Source: Thalassospira tepidiphila MCCC 1A03514 (lineage in GTDB: Bacteria > Pseudomonadota > Alphaproteobacteria > Rhodospirillales > Thalassospiraceae). Taken from it: DNA of 64,000 bases. Made by a program: the position numbers and the translations under genes. The stretch is from assembly GCF_001662875.1 (NCBI RefSeq), contig NZ_JPVZ01000003.1, positions 496,001 to 560,000 on the forward strand, given 5' to 3'. This document shows positions 1 to 8,998 of the stretch, piece after piece. Position 1 is the stretch's first letter. Every line of letters starts with the position of its first letter. Below the pieces are notes generated by a model. It worked only from the letters and a program-made list of their open reading frames with translations. It had not been told where the DNA came from and did not search any database.

Positions 1-2
1 GG

Positions 3-275
3 GTTGCCTGTCGTAGCCCCGATCCGGGCGCGTTTGAGATCATTAAAAGCGGTGCTGCGGACATTGTTGCTGTCGATGATGAACAGATCACGGATGCCAT
101 GCGCCTTTATTTCAGTTCGTGTCACACCATTGCCGAGGGGGCAGGTGCCGTGCCGCTGGCGGCTGCGATTGCGCAGCGCGAAAGCAATATTGGCAAAAAG
201 GTCGCCGTTGTGTTGACCGGGGCGAACATTGATCGCGCCGACTTTGCGCGCATCCTTTCAGGAGAGAACAAATGA
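3..275 (+). CDS. C-terminal part of a threonine/serine dehydratase (5' truncated by window edge)
   Basis: Only the last 90 codons are present, read from base 3 to a TGA at 273-275. The visible part carries the motif AEGAGAVPLAAA, which is typical of the C-terminal lobe of PLP-dependent threonine/serine dehydratases of the fold II (tryptophan synthase beta-like) group, and ends in the usual LTGANID strand. The family deaminates L-threonine or L-serine to a 2-oxo acid and ammonia. There is no sign of an ACT regulatory domain after the catalytic domain, so this resembles the catabolic TdcB-like form more than full-length IlvA. The stop overlaps the ATG of the next gene (ATGA), so the two are translationally coupled. 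The PLP lysine lies outside the window. A racemase or diaminopropionate ammonia-lyase of the same fold cannot be excluded. Confidence 0.8.
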   Translation, partial: VACRSPDPGAFEIIKSGAADIVAVDDEQITDAMRLYFSSCHTIAEGAGAVPLAAAIAQRESNIGKKVAVVLTGANIDRADFARILSGENK

Positions 276-1702
276 ACAGCATTTCAAATCGTTCAGACGA
301 CAGCCCCACTGTTGATGAACGTCATCTCATGTTTGATGACCTTGAAAAACTTGGCCGCATTCTTGTGGAAACAGGTGATGTCGCGCACAGCTTTATTCAG
401 GGTGCGGATAACATGGATGTAACCTGCCGCGATTTCTCTGCCTTTGACCCCTCGCGCCCCATGCCGGGGCAGGGACGCGGTGCGCTTGATGCGTTGCGGG
501 CAGCGAAGGAAGAAATTCTGCCGCTGCTCGCCGCATCAATTGGTCCTCGTTATCTTGGATTTGTTACCGGCGGCACGACGCCAGCCGCCCTTGTCGGCGA
601 TTGGCTTGTCAGTGCAATTGATCAAAATGCCACCGGACCGGAAGGGTCGGTCAATGCCGCGGTTGAAGAACAGGTCATCAACTGGTTGTGTGAACTGGGT
701 GGTGTGCCGTCAGATACGTTTGATGGTGTGTTGACGACCGGTGCAACGGTATCAAACCTTTTGGGTCTGGTTGCGGCCCGGCAATGGTGTGGTGAACAGA
801 TTGGTGTGAATGTCGACGCCGATGGTGCAAGCGTTCTGCCAGATATCGAGATTTTTGCCGCGAGTCCGCACGCCAGCATGATCAAGGATTTGTCGATTGC
901 CGGCATTGGTCGCAACAGCTTTACCAAGGTTGCAACCACACCGGGATCGGAAGAAACCGATATTGCCGACCTCAAGGCCAAACTTGCGGCCAGTGAGGCG
1001 CGCGCCAAGATCGTTATTGCGTCGGCCGGAACCGTGAATGCGACGGACTTCGATAACCTTGATGCGATTGCCGATTTGTGCAGGGACTTTGGCGCATGGC
1101 TTCACGTCGATGCCGCATTTGGCTTTTTCGCTGCCCTGGATGATCGTCGTGCCCACCTTACCAGGGGAATAGCACGTGCGGACTCCATCACATCAGACGG
1201 GCATAAGTGGCTCAATGTTCCGTATGATTGCGGGATTTTCCTGACCCGGCATATTTCGGTGCTGGAGACATGCTGTCGGGCCTTCGCGCCGTACCTCGAT
1301 ACCAAGGCGGACGGGAATAGCTATATCAATCGCGGGGTCGAAAATTCCAGACGATTCCGCGCGTTGCCGCTTTGGATGGCGATGACGGCTTATGGTCGCG
1401 ACGGAATTGCATCCATCATCCGGGCAAACTGTGATCAGGCGGCAAACCTGGCCGCGTGGATTCGAACCCATGAGAAGCTCGAACTACTGCGTGAGCCCAA
1501 ACTCAATGTGACAATGTTCGCATCGCGTGGAACTGATGACGAGAATCGGGCCTTGCTCCAGCGTATCAATGAAACCGGCAAGGTTTTCCTGACACCAACG
1601 GTTTACGGCGGTCGTTTCGGATTCCGTGCGGCATTCAGCAACTGGCGGACCCGCGACGAAGATCTTGTGGTCGTCAAGCAGGCCATTCAAACGGCCTTGT
1701 AA
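272..1702 (+). CDS. PLP-dependent group II amino acid decarboxylase
   Basis: A 476-residue protein of the aromatic-L-amino-acid/glutamate/tyrosine decarboxylase group (fold I). The PLP lysine is Lys312 in SDGHKWLNVPYDCG, the family signature. HVDAAFG about 35 residues upstream supplies the aspartate that pairs with the pyridine nitrogen. The length fits the 470-500 residues usual for the group. The ATG overlaps the stop of the dehydratase gene (ATGA), so both belong to one amino acid catabolic operon. The substrate cannot be read from the sequence: aromatic amino acids, glutamate and 2,4-diaminobutyrate are all possible. Fold and reaction class are secure; substrate specificity is not. Confidence 0.88.
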   Translation: MNSISNRSDDSPTVDERHLMFDDLEKLGRILVETGDVAHSFIQGADNMDVTCRDFSAFDPSRPMPGQGRGALDALRAAKEEILPLLAASIGPRYLGFVTGGTTPAALVGDWLVSAIDQNATGPEGSVNAAVEEQVINWLCELGGVPSDTFDGVLTTGATVSNLLGLVAARQWCGEQIGVNVDADGASVLPDIEIFAASPHASMIKDLSIAGIGRNSFTKVATTPGSEETDIADLKAKLAASEARAKIVIASAGTVNATDFDNLDAIADLCRDFGAWLHVDAAFGFFAALDDRRAHLTRGIARADSITSDGHKWLNVPYDCGIFLTRHISVLETCCRAFAPYLDTKADGNSYINRGVENSRRFRALPLWMAMTAYGRDGIASIIRANCDQAANLAAWIRTHEKLELLREPKLNVTMFASRGTDDENRALLQRINETGKVFLTPTVYGGRFGFRAAFSNWRTRDEDLVVVKQAIQTAL

Positions 1703-1732
1703 AGGCGAACCCAAATCATCAATAACGCAGAC

Positions 1733-1752
1733 GATGTATCGACTTGTACATC
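1733..1752. promoter_or_regulatory. Inverted repeat, possible operator upstream of the PhzF-like gene
   Basis: GATGTA and TACATC form a perfect inverted repeat separated by 8 bases. An overlapping repeat TTGTA-CATCA-TACAT runs on to about 1758. The element lies in the 78-bp gap between the decarboxylase and the PhzF-like gene, about 30 bases before the latter's start. Its size and symmetry resemble a GntR- or Lrp-type operator. No cognate regulator is encoded in the window. Confidence 0.3.
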
Positions 1753-1780
1753 ATACATATGCCGAGTTCAGGATAAGACG

Positions 1781-2605
1781 ATGACGACCCAAACCCTGCC
1801 GATCTATCAGATCGATGCCTTCACCGATGTTTTGTTTGCCGGCAACCCGGCGGCGGTTGTGCCCTTGTCAGATTGGTTGCCTGATGACGTGCTGCAAAAA
1901 ATCGCAATGGAAAACAATCTCTCGGAAACGGCATTTTTCGTGCCAAGTGCGGGTGACGAGGCCGATTTCCATATTCGTTGGTTTACGCCGACCGTCGAGG
2001 TGCCGCTGTGTGGCCACGCGACGCTTGCAAGTGCATTTGTGATTTTCAATCGGCTTGGTTTTGAGGGCGATCTGATCAAGTTGCAAAGCCAAAGCGGCGT
2101 TTTGACCGCCCGGCGCGAAGGTGATGCGATTGTCCTGAACTTCCCGAAACAACCGATCAAGCGTGAACCTGTCTCTGAGGAGGTGCTTGAAGCCCTTGGC
2201 GGAGTTAAGCCCGCCGAGACATTTGGCGTGGTAAGCCGCGATACGGATATTGTGATTGTCTATGATGACGCTGCCATTGTGCGAAATTTGCGCCCGGATA
2301 TGTCGGCGTTGGGCAAATTGGCAGGGCGCGGTGTGATTGTGACGGCACCCGGCGATAAAACCGGACTTGATATGATTTCACGTTATTTCCTGCCAGCACT
2401 TGGCATCAATGAAGATCCGGTCACCGGTTATATGCACTGTGTCGTTGGGCCCTATTGGGAAGAAAAACTGGGGCAGGTCGATGTTGTCGGATATCAGGCG
2501 TCCGCGCGCGGTGGTGTGGTTGCCTGCAAAATCGACGGTGACCGTGTGCATCTCAAGGGCGAAGCCGTGCAGTATCTCAAAGGGGAAATCACGGTTCCGA
2601 CGTGA
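1781..2605 (+). CDS. PhzF-family isomerase/epimerase-like protein
   Basis: A 274-residue protein of the PhzF superfamily, which has the diaminopimelate epimerase fold. The N-terminal half has YQIDAFTDVLFAGNPAAVV and NNLSETAFF; Glu49 in LSETAF is the conserved acid/base of PhzF. GHATLASA and the C-terminal EDPVTGYMHC match the second half of the fold. Length is close to the usual 260-300. Characterised members isomerise trans-2,3-dihydro-3-hydroxyanthranilate, but most bacterial paralogues have unknown substrates, and there are no phenazine genes here. Its place after a dehydratase and a decarboxylase suggests a role in amino acid-derived metabolites. The ATG is preceded by AGGA with 7 bases of spacing. 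Confidence 0.85.
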   Translation: MTTQTLPIYQIDAFTDVLFAGNPAAVVPLSDWLPDDVLQKIAMENNLSETAFFVPSAGDEADFHIRWFTPTVEVPLCGHATLASAFVIFNRLGFEGDLIKLQSQSGVLTARREGDAIVLNFPKQPIKREPVSEEVLEALGGVKPAETFGVVSRDTDIVIVYDDAAIVRNLRPDMSALGKLAGRGVIVTAPGDKTGLDMISRYFLPALGINEDPVTGYMHCVVGPYWEEKLGQVDVVGYQASARGGVVACKIDGDRVHLKGEAVQYLKGEITVPT

Positions 2606-2635
2606 TTGGCCTGGCGGTGTCGGGCAATGAATTCA

Positions 2636-2672
2636 AAAGGGCGGGCAATCTGGTATTTGCCCGCCTTTCCTT
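2636..2672 (+). terminator. Intrinsic terminator after the PhzF-like gene
   Basis: AAAGG-GCGGGCAA pairs with TTGCCCGCCTTT across an 8-base loop, with one bulged G, followed by a short T-rich tail. It sits 31 bases after the stop and ends the first operon. Confidence 0.6.
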
Positions 2673-2871
2673 GTTCAAGGGGCCTGCATTCTGTCAGAGG
2701 TATTCTACCGACTAATCCGCATTCGAACTGATTTGCTTTGTTTTTTTATTGACCGGGCTATAGGGCTTTCGTCTAAGTAAAAGGCAAAATGAAACGATTG
2801 TGGACAGATCTCGCCGGTGCAAAGGTGCGCGATAACCGCAAGAATGCAGGCTTTACAGGGGAAAGTTTATC

Positions 2872-4743
2872 GTGCTCGAAAGTGTTGTTGCCAGTTCTGC
2901 AACGCCGATGCAGATGTGGGTGGTCCTAGCACTCGTTGCCGGATCGCTTGTTCTGTATGGGTTGGAGCGCATCTCGCTCGAACTGACCAGTATTGCTCTT
3001 ATCGCAACGCTTTTGCTTTTCTTTGATTTTTTCCCGCTGCTTGATGCGGATGGTGAAAACCTGATGGGGCCTGCCACGGTCATGTCGGGCTTTGCCAACC
3101 CGGCCTTGCTGACGGTGTTGTCCTTACTGGTTGTCGGGCAGGGGATGGTCCTGACCGGGGGTGTCAGTTACATCGCCGGTCTGATTACCGAACATGGCGG
3201 AAAGAATGCCTCGATTGCGATTTTCGTCGGGTTGTTCGTGGTGATGGTATTGTCGGCCTTCCTGAACAATACGCCGGTTGTTGTTATCTTTATCCCGATT
3301 ATTCAGGCACTTGCCGAGCGTATTGAACGTTCCCCGTCGGCATTGATGATCCCGCTTTCCTATGCGGCGATCCTTGGTGGCATGACGACCCTGATTGGTT
3401 CATCGACCAACCTTCTGGTATCAAGTTCCCTGATCGAACTCGGCATGCCGGGGCTTGAATTCTTTGAATTCACAACGATTGGCAGCGTGCTTGCCCTGAC
3501 CGGCTTTGTCTATGTCCTGTTGATTGCGCCGCGCCTGCTTCCGGCGCTGGCATCGATGCGCAGCAAACTTGCCAATCCCGATAGCAGTGGCAAGCAGTTC
3601 ATCGCCCAGATCACGGTTGGGCCAGCGGCCAACATGATTGGCACGAAGCCGGTCGCCGGGTTCTTCAAGAACCTGCCAAATATCACCGTTCAGATGATAG
3701 TGCGGCGCGAACATGCTGAACTGCCGCCGTTTGAAGACGATATGGAAATTCAGGCGGGCGACGTTCTGGTGGTTGCCGCCACCCGCAAGGCACTGACCGA
3801 GGCCCTGCAAAAGGACCCGGGATTGTTGCATTCAGATGCCGCCGCCGTTGGTGCAGACGGTGACGAAGCCCCGCAAAAATCAACGCAGTTGTTGGCCGAA
3901 GTCATGTTGCCGCCGGGGTCGCGCCTGATTGGCTTTAACCTTGAGCAGATCGGTTTCCGCTATCAGTACAAGTGCCTTGTACTTGGTATCCAGCGTCGTT
4001 CGCGCATGATCCGAAGCCAGATGACTGAAATCCGGCTTGAGGCCGGGGACGTTTTGCTGGTGCAGGGACGATCAGAGGATGTCGAGGCCCTTCGCACCAT
4101 CCGCGACGTTGTGTTGCTGGAATGGTCGACCAGAACCTTGCCCCGTCCATTCCATGCGCGTCGGGCTGCGGCCATTTTCCTGGGCGTGATTGCGCTTGCG
4201 GCAACCGGTGTCGTGCCGATCATGGTTTCAAGCTTTATTGGTGCCGGATTGATGATTGCATCCGGCGCGCTTAATTTGCGTCAGGCATCGCGTGCAATTG
4301 ATCGCAAGATTGTTTTGCTTGTTGCCGCTGCACTAGCGCTTGGTAATGCGTTGCAATTGACTGGCGGCGCGGAATTCGTTGCGGATCAGTTGTTGGCGGC
4401 AACCCGCGGGGCGCCCGCACCAGTTATTCTGTCGCTGTTCTTCCTGATTGTGGCGGGCTTTACCAACGTTTTGTCCAACAATGCCTGTGCGGTTCTTTTT
4501 ACGCCCATCGGCATTGGCATGGCGCAGCAACTTGGCGTGGAGCCACATGTTTTTGCGATTGCGGTGGTGATGGCGGCCAACTGTTCGTTTGCGTCGCCAG
4601 TGGGGTATCAAACCAACCTTCTTGTCATGGGGCCGGGGCACTATCGGTTTATCGACTTCCTGAAGGCAGGGACACCTCTGATCATCATTCTTTGGATTGC
4701 GTTCAGCCTGTTTGCGCCTTGGTATTACGACATCCCGTTCTAA
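2872..4743 (+). CDS. SLC13/DASS-type membrane transporter with central RCK-C (TrkA-C) domains
   Basis: A 623-residue integral membrane protein. Six or so hydrophobic segments lie in residues 10-210, a soluble region spans about 215-425, and a second membrane half covers 430-623. The halves carry the paired signatures of the divalent anion:Na+ symporter/ArsB-like fold: NNTPVVVIFIPI with SSTNLLV in the first, LSNNACAVLFTPI with SPVGYQTNLLVMGPG in the second. The soluble middle has two TrkA-C-like repeats (QAGDVLVVAATRKAL and EAGDVLLVQGRSEDV). Members with this architecture are annotated as dicarboxylate, sulfate or cation permeases; the substrate is unknown. The start is GTG with AGGGG upstream. 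The gene appears monocistronic. Confidence 0.85.
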   Translation: MLESVVASSATPMQMWVVLALVAGSLVLYGLERISLELTSIALIATLLLFFDFFPLLDADGENLMGPATVMSGFANPALLTVLSLLVVGQGMVLTGGVSYIAGLITEHGGKNASIAIFVGLFVVMVLSAFLNNTPVVVIFIPIIQALAERIERSPSALMIPLSYAAILGGMTTLIGSSTNLLVSSSLIELGMPGLEFFEFTTIGSVLALTGFVYVLLIAPRLLPALASMRSKLANPDSSGKQFIAQITVGPAANMIGTKPVAGFFKNLPNITVQMIVRREHAELPPFEDDMEIQAGDVLVVAATRKALTEALQKDPGLLHSDAAAVGADGDEAPQKSTQLLAEVMLPPGSRLIGFNLEQIGFRYQYKCLVLGIQRRSRMIRSQMTEIRLEAGDVLLVQGRSEDVEALRTIRDVVLLEWSTRTLPRPFHARRAAAIFLGVIALAATGVVPIMVSSFIGAGLMIASGALNLRQASRAIDRKIVLLVAAALALGNALQLTGGAEFVADQLLAATRGAPAPVILSLFFLIVAGFTNVLSNNACAVLFTPIGIGMAQQLGVEPHVFAIAVVMAANCSFASPVGYQTNLLVMGPGHYRFIDFLKAGTPLIIILWIAFSLFAPWYYDIPF

Positions 4744-4825
4744 GGCGCATAAACCAACGAATGAATGTTTGTGGCGGTTCGTTTCAGCCATGCAAAAATG
4801 GCTGTCATGTCTGTGTGGAAGGCGT

Positions 4826-4853
4826 TTGACTTTTGCCTTTGGGGCAATAGGAT
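4826..4853 (+). promoter_or_regulatory. Candidate sigma-70 promoter for serC
   Basis: TTGACT (-35, 5 of 6 matches) and TAGGAT (-10, 4 of 6) are separated by 16 bases. They lie about 65 bases before the serC start, in the 173-bp gap after the SLC13 gene. Assigned by eye only. Confidence 0.45.
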
Positions 4854-4916
4854 CGGATCGCTTGAATATTCTGAACCAACCTGCATTGGTTATCCTTCTT
4901 TCTCAGGAACTTACAG

Positions 4917-6098
4917 ATGGCCCAGACTGCCGTACTTGCAAAGCCGACTACTCGTCCGACCAGCCCGAATTTTTCGTCGGGTCCGTGCAAAAAACGCCCG
5001 GGTTGGTCCGCAGACGCATTGCAGACGGAGATCCTTGGCCGTTCACATCGATCCAAGCTGGGCAAGCAACGCCTTGAAGAGGTGATTGACCGTTCGCGCG
5101 CAATTTTGAACCTGCCAGAAGATTATCTGTTGGGTGTGGTTCCGGCATCCGATACCGGTGCCGTTGAAATGGCGCTGTGGTCGATGCTGGGTGCACGTGG
5201 CGTTGATATGCTGGCGTGGGAAAGCTTCGGGGCGACCTGGGTCACCGATGTGATCGAGCAGCTCAAGCTTGATGATGTGCGTACCCTTGAAGCCGATTAC
5301 GGCAAACTGCCGGATCTGGCATCGGTTGATTTTGATCGCGATGTTGTCTTTACCTGGAACGGCACGACGGCCGGTGTTCGCGTGCCCAATGGCGACTGGA
5401 TTGCCGGCGACCGCAAGGGTTTGACCATTTGCGATGCGACCTCGGCCATCTTTGCCATGGAACTGCCGTGGGACAAGCTCGATGTCGTGACCTATAGCTG
5501 GCAGAAGGTTCTGGGCGGCGAGGGTGGTCACGGGATCATTATCCTGAGCCCGCGTGCCGTTGAACGCCTTGAAAGCTACACGCCATCATGGCCAATGCCG
5601 AAAATCTTCCGCATGACCAAGGGTGGCAAACTGATTGACGGCATTTTCCGCGGGGAAACCATCAACACGCCATCGATGTTGGTTGTCGAAGATGCCATTG
5701 ATGCCTTGAAATGGGCCGAAGAGATTGGTGGCCTTGAAGGGCTTTTGAAGCGTACCCGTGCAAGCCGGGCGCATCTTGATGCGTGGCTTGCCAGCAGCGA
5801 CTGGCCTGCCGACCTTGCCGAGGATCCGGCAACCGGCTCAAACACCTCGATGTGCATCAAGATTGTCGATCCATGGGCGCTTGGTCTGTCTGCCGATCAG
5901 CAGGCTTTGCTGCCGAAAAAGATTTCGCAGCTTCTTGAAGCGGAAAATGTCGCACTTGATATCAACGGGTATCGTGATGCGCCTCCGGGACTGCGTATTT
6001 GGGGCGGTGCAACCGTTGAGCCCAGCGATATCAAGGCTTTGCTGCCTTGGCTCGATTGGGCATATGCGGTGGTAAAAGCCGAATTTGCGGCCAGCTAG
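4917..6098 (+). CDS. serC: Phosphoserine aminotransferase
   Basis: A 393-residue PLP enzyme of fold I (aminotransferase class V). It converts 3-phosphohydroxypyruvate and glutamate to phosphoserine in serine and pyridoxine synthesis. The N-terminal [13 protein letters not shown] matches the FSAGPA phosphate-binding segment in the form found in alphaproteobacterial SerC. Lys197 in [13 protein letters not shown] is the PLP lysine. The sequence is closer to the longer alphaproteobacterial/archaeal SerC group (about 370-390 residues) than to the E. coli type (362). The ATG follows a weak CAGGAA. serA is not adjacent. The next gene, hisZ, starts 156 bp later and may have its own promoter. Confidence 0.93.
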   Translation: MAQTAVLAKPTTRPTSPNFSSGPCKKRPGWSADALQTEILGRSHRSKLGKQRLEEVIDRSRAILNLPEDYLLGVVPASDTGAVEMALWSMLGARGVDMLAWESFGATWVTDVIEQLKLDDVRTLEADYGKLPDLASVDFDRDVVFTWNGTTAGVRVPNGDWIAGDRKGLTICDATSAIFAMELPWDKLDVVTYSWQKVLGGEGGHGIIILSPRAVERLESYTPSWPMPKIFRMTKGGKLIDGIFRGETINTPSMLVVEDAIDALKWAEEIGGLEGLLKRTRASRAHLDAWLASSDWPADLAEDPATGSNTSMCIKIVDPWALGLSADQQALLPKKISQLLEAENVALDINGYRDAPPGLRIWGGATVEPSDIKALLPWLDWAYAVVKAEFAAS

Positions 6099-6254
6099 GA
6101 AATAGTTCGTACGTATTATTTGCGTTAAAGGGTTTTTCCCCGTTGCTCTGTCCGGCACAACGCGGTAGTAACCGCTACCGGATAGTGAGCCCTGAGCGTT
6201 GCTCGGGATATTATCAATTTAAATCTGCGCGCCTCGTCCGGGAAAGCACACAAA

Positions 6255-7421
6255 ATGACCGAACTTGCCAGGAAAGCTCTTTTGCCCGCCGGCCTGCAGG
6301 ATGTCCTGCCAGGAACCGCTGCACGGGAAGCTGAAATCCGTGAAAAGCTGATGGCCAGTCTGGCACATGCAGGCTATGACCGCGTGAAAACCCCGCTGGT
6401 CGAGTTCGAAGAAAGCCTGCTTGAAGGTGCTGCTCCGGAATTGTCGACCCAGACGTTCCGTTTGATGGACCCTGAGTCCCGCCGCATGATGGGCGTTCGT
6501 TCCGATATGACCCCCCAGGTTGGACGCATTGCAGCAACCCGTCTGGTTGATGCGCCGCGTCCTCTGCGTCTTTCCTATTCCGGCGATGTCTTGCGGATCA
6601 AGGGATCGCATCTGCGCCCGGAACGCCAGTTCGCACAGGTCGGTGCCGAGTTGATCGGTGTGTCGAGTGCTGCTGCTGATACCGAGATTGTTCTGCTCGC
6701 ACTCGAAGCTTTGGAAAGCATCGGTTTGCCGGATGTTTCGGTTGATCTTAATTTGCCAACACTCCCGGTGCGTCTTTTTGATGCCTTTGGTGTGTCACGC
6801 GATGACCGTGAAGTATTGACCGAGGCGCTTGAACGTCGTGATGTCGCGGCCCTTCGTGCTGCTGATGGCAAAGTTACCGGTGTTCTGGTGGCCTTGCTTG
6901 AGGCCGCTGGCCCGGCGCAGTCCGCTTTGCCGAAACTCAAAAAACTCGAACTGCCGCTTGGTGCGTCTGAGGAACTTTATCGTCTGATCGATGTCGCAGA
7001 ACGCGTTCTGGCGTCCGGCCTTGATGCTGCACTTACCATTGATCCGGTCGAGATGGCTGGTTTCCGCTATCAGACCGGCGTCAGCTTTACGCTGTTTGCG
7101 CGTAACGTCCGCGGCGAAATCGGCCGCGGTGGCCGTTATCGTGCCGGGGGGGCCTCGGGCGAAGCCGCAACGGGTATGTCGCTTTATATGGACAGTATTT
7201 TGCGCGGTCTTCCTGATGCTGAGCCGGTTGATCGTGTTTATCTGCCGCTTGGTACGCCACAGCGTGAAGCGCGCAAATTGCGTGCAGAAGGCCATTACAC
7301 CGTTGCCGCCCTTGAAGGTGCGGCCGAGGCCAAAACCGAAGCCGCCGCACGCATCGAAGCACAAGGCATGGGCTGCAATCATATTTATATCGGCGGTCAG
7401 GTTGTGCCGCTGAACGCCTAA
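6255..7421 (+). CDS. hisZ: ATP phosphoribosyltransferase regulatory subunit
   Basis: A 388-residue class II aminoacyl-tRNA synthetase-like protein (HisRS paralogue). In species with a short HisG it forms the hetero-octameric enzyme for the first step of histidine synthesis and carries its histidine feedback control. Family features visible are the N-terminal [20 protein letters not shown], a motif-2-like [53 protein letters not shown], and [12 protein letters not shown] near residue 290. The HisRS anticodon-binding domain is absent, as expected for HisZ. hisG is not in the window. Only 35 bp separate it from purA, a pairing common in Rhodospirillales. Confidence 0.92.
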   Translation: MTELARKALLPAGLQDVLPGTAAREAEIREKLMASLAHAGYDRVKTPLVEFEESLLEGAAPELSTQTFRLMDPESRRMMGVRSDMTPQVGRIAATRLVDAPRPLRLSYSGDVLRIKGSHLRPERQFAQVGAELIGVSSAAADTEIVLLALEALESIGLPDVSVDLNLPTLPVRLFDAFGVSRDDREVLTEALERRDVAALRAADGKVTGVLVALLEAAGPAQSALPKLKKLELPLGASEELYRLIDVAERVLASGLDAALTIDPVEMAGFRYQTGVSFTLFARNVRGEIGRGGRYRAGGASGEAATGMSLYMDSILRGLPDAEPVDRVYLPLGTPQREARKLRAEGHYTVAALEGAAEAKTEAAARIEAQGMGCNHIYIGGQVVPLNA

Positions 7422-7456
7422 TCGAACGAACTTTTTATCGCGCAAGGAGTTTTGCG

Positions 7457-8752
7457 ATGACCAATGTTGCCGTGATCGGTTCCCAGTGGGGGGACGAAGG
7501 TAAAGGCAAGATCGTCGACTGGCTGTCCGAACGGGCAGACGTTGTTGTGCGTTTCCAGGGTGGTCACAACGCCGGTCATACTTTGGTGATCGACGGAACC
7601 ACTTATAAGCTGAGCCTGCTGCCGTCAGGTATCGTCCGTGAAAACAAACTTTCGGTGATCGGCAACGGCGTTGTTGTTGATCCGTGGGCGCTGCTTGCCG
7701 AAATCGGCCGCCTGAAAGAGCAGGGCGTGGATATCACCCCGGAAAACCTGCGTCTGGCCGAAAATGCCTGCCTGATCCTGCCGCTGCATGGCAATCTTGA
7801 TCGTGCGCGCGAAGCGGCGGCTTCGGGCGACAACAAGATCGGCACCACCGGTCGTGGCATTGGCCCGGCATATGAAGATCGTGTTGGCCGCCGTGCCATC
7901 CGCGTAGGTGATCTGGCAGACACTGATTTGCTTGAAGCCAAGGTCGAAAACCTTCTGACCCACCATAACGCACTTCTGCGTGGCCTGGGGCAGCCGGAAG
8001 TCGACGGGGCGGAACTGCTTGCGCAGCTTAAGGAAATCGCACCGAAAATCCTGCCGTTCTCCGACACTGTCTGGAAGTCGCTTAATCAGTTCAAGGAAGC
8101 GGGTAAACGCATCCTGTTCGAAGGCGCACAGGGCACCATGCTTGACGTTGATCACGGTACGTATCCGTTTGTGACCTCGTCGAACACTGTTTCCGGTCAG
8201 GCTGCTGCCGGTTCCGGTATGGGGCCGTCGGGTGTTGGTTATGTTCTGGGTATCACCAAGGCATACACCACCCGTGTTGGTGAAGGTCCGTTCCCGTCCG
8301 AGCTGTTTGATGAAGACGGCGAACGTCTTGGTCAGCGCGGTCACGAGTTCGGTGTCGTCACCGGCCGTAAGCGTCGTTGTGGCTGGTTTGATGCAGCCCT
8401 TGTCCGTCAGTCTGTCAAGGTCAACGGCATCACCGGTATTGCGCTTACCAAGCTGGATGTTCTTGATGGCTTTGATGAAATCAAGATCTGCACCGGTTAC
8501 GACATTGATGGCAAAATCTATGATCATCTGCCGGCCAACCAGCGTCTGCAGGCAAAAGCCAAGCCGGTTTACGAAACCATCGACGGCTGGTCGGAAACGA
8601 CCATGGGCGCGCGTAGCTGGGCCGATCTTCCGGCAACCGCGATCAAATATGTTCGCCGCATCGAAGAGCTGATTGAAGCTCCGGTTGCGCTTCTGTCAAC
8701 CAGCCCGGAGCGCGATGACACCATTCTGGTGCACGATCCGTTCAGCGCCTGA
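7457..8752 (+). CDS. purA: Adenylosuccinate synthetase
   Basis: A 431-residue GTP-dependent enzyme that joins IMP and aspartate to make adenylosuccinate, the first committed step to AMP. The N-terminal [15 protein letters not shown] is the GTP-binding P-loop with the catalytic Asp. [10 protein letters not shown] holds the catalytic His. [14 protein letters not shown] and [10 protein letters not shown] are further family signatures. Length matches the usual 425-435. The ATG has AAGGAG upstream. It is co-transcribed with hisZ and followed by a strong terminator. Confidence 0.97.
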   Translation: MTNVAVIGSQWGDEGKGKIVDWLSERADVVVRFQGGHNAGHTLVIDGTTYKLSLLPSGIVRENKLSVIGNGVVVDPWALLAEIGRLKEQGVDITPENLRLAENACLILPLHGNLDRAREAAASGDNKIGTTGRGIGPAYEDRVGRRAIRVGDLADTDLLEAKVENLLTHHNALLRGLGQPEVDGAELLAQLKEIAPKILPFSDTVWKSLNQFKEAGKRILFEGAQGTMLDVDHGTYPFVTSSNTVSGQAAAGSGMGPSGVGYVLGITKAYTTRVGEGPFPSELFDEDGERLGQRGHEFGVVTGRKRRCGWFDAALVRQSVKVNGITGIALTKLDVLDGFDEIKICTGYDIDGKIYDHLPANQRLQAKAKPVYETIDGWSETTMGARSWADLPATAIKYVRRIEELIEAPVALLSTSPERDDTILVHDPFSA

Positions 8753-8774
8753 TCGCCTGAATTTGCGAACTTCG

Positions 8775-8808
8775 AAAGCCACCAGTTTATGACTGGTGGC
8801 TTTTTTGT
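8775..8808 (+). terminator. Intrinsic terminator of hisZ-purA
   Basis: AAAGCCACCAG pairs with CTGGTGGCTTT around a 7-base loop, and a run of T residues follows. It starts 23 bases after the purA stop. Confidence 0.9.
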
Positions 8809-8998
8809 TTGCAGTTGCGGGTTTTACTGTTCATCCGTGACTGCGCCTGAGGGATAACAGCTTGCCGACAGGGGGGATCACAAGTATCGTTTTATCAACC
8901 TTTTGAGGATAGCGTTCTGAGGGTTAGGTCAGGAAGACTTTTGGCCCAAGTAAGTGTGTCACTCAGGGAATGATAACCTGTAAAGAAATATCGGGACC

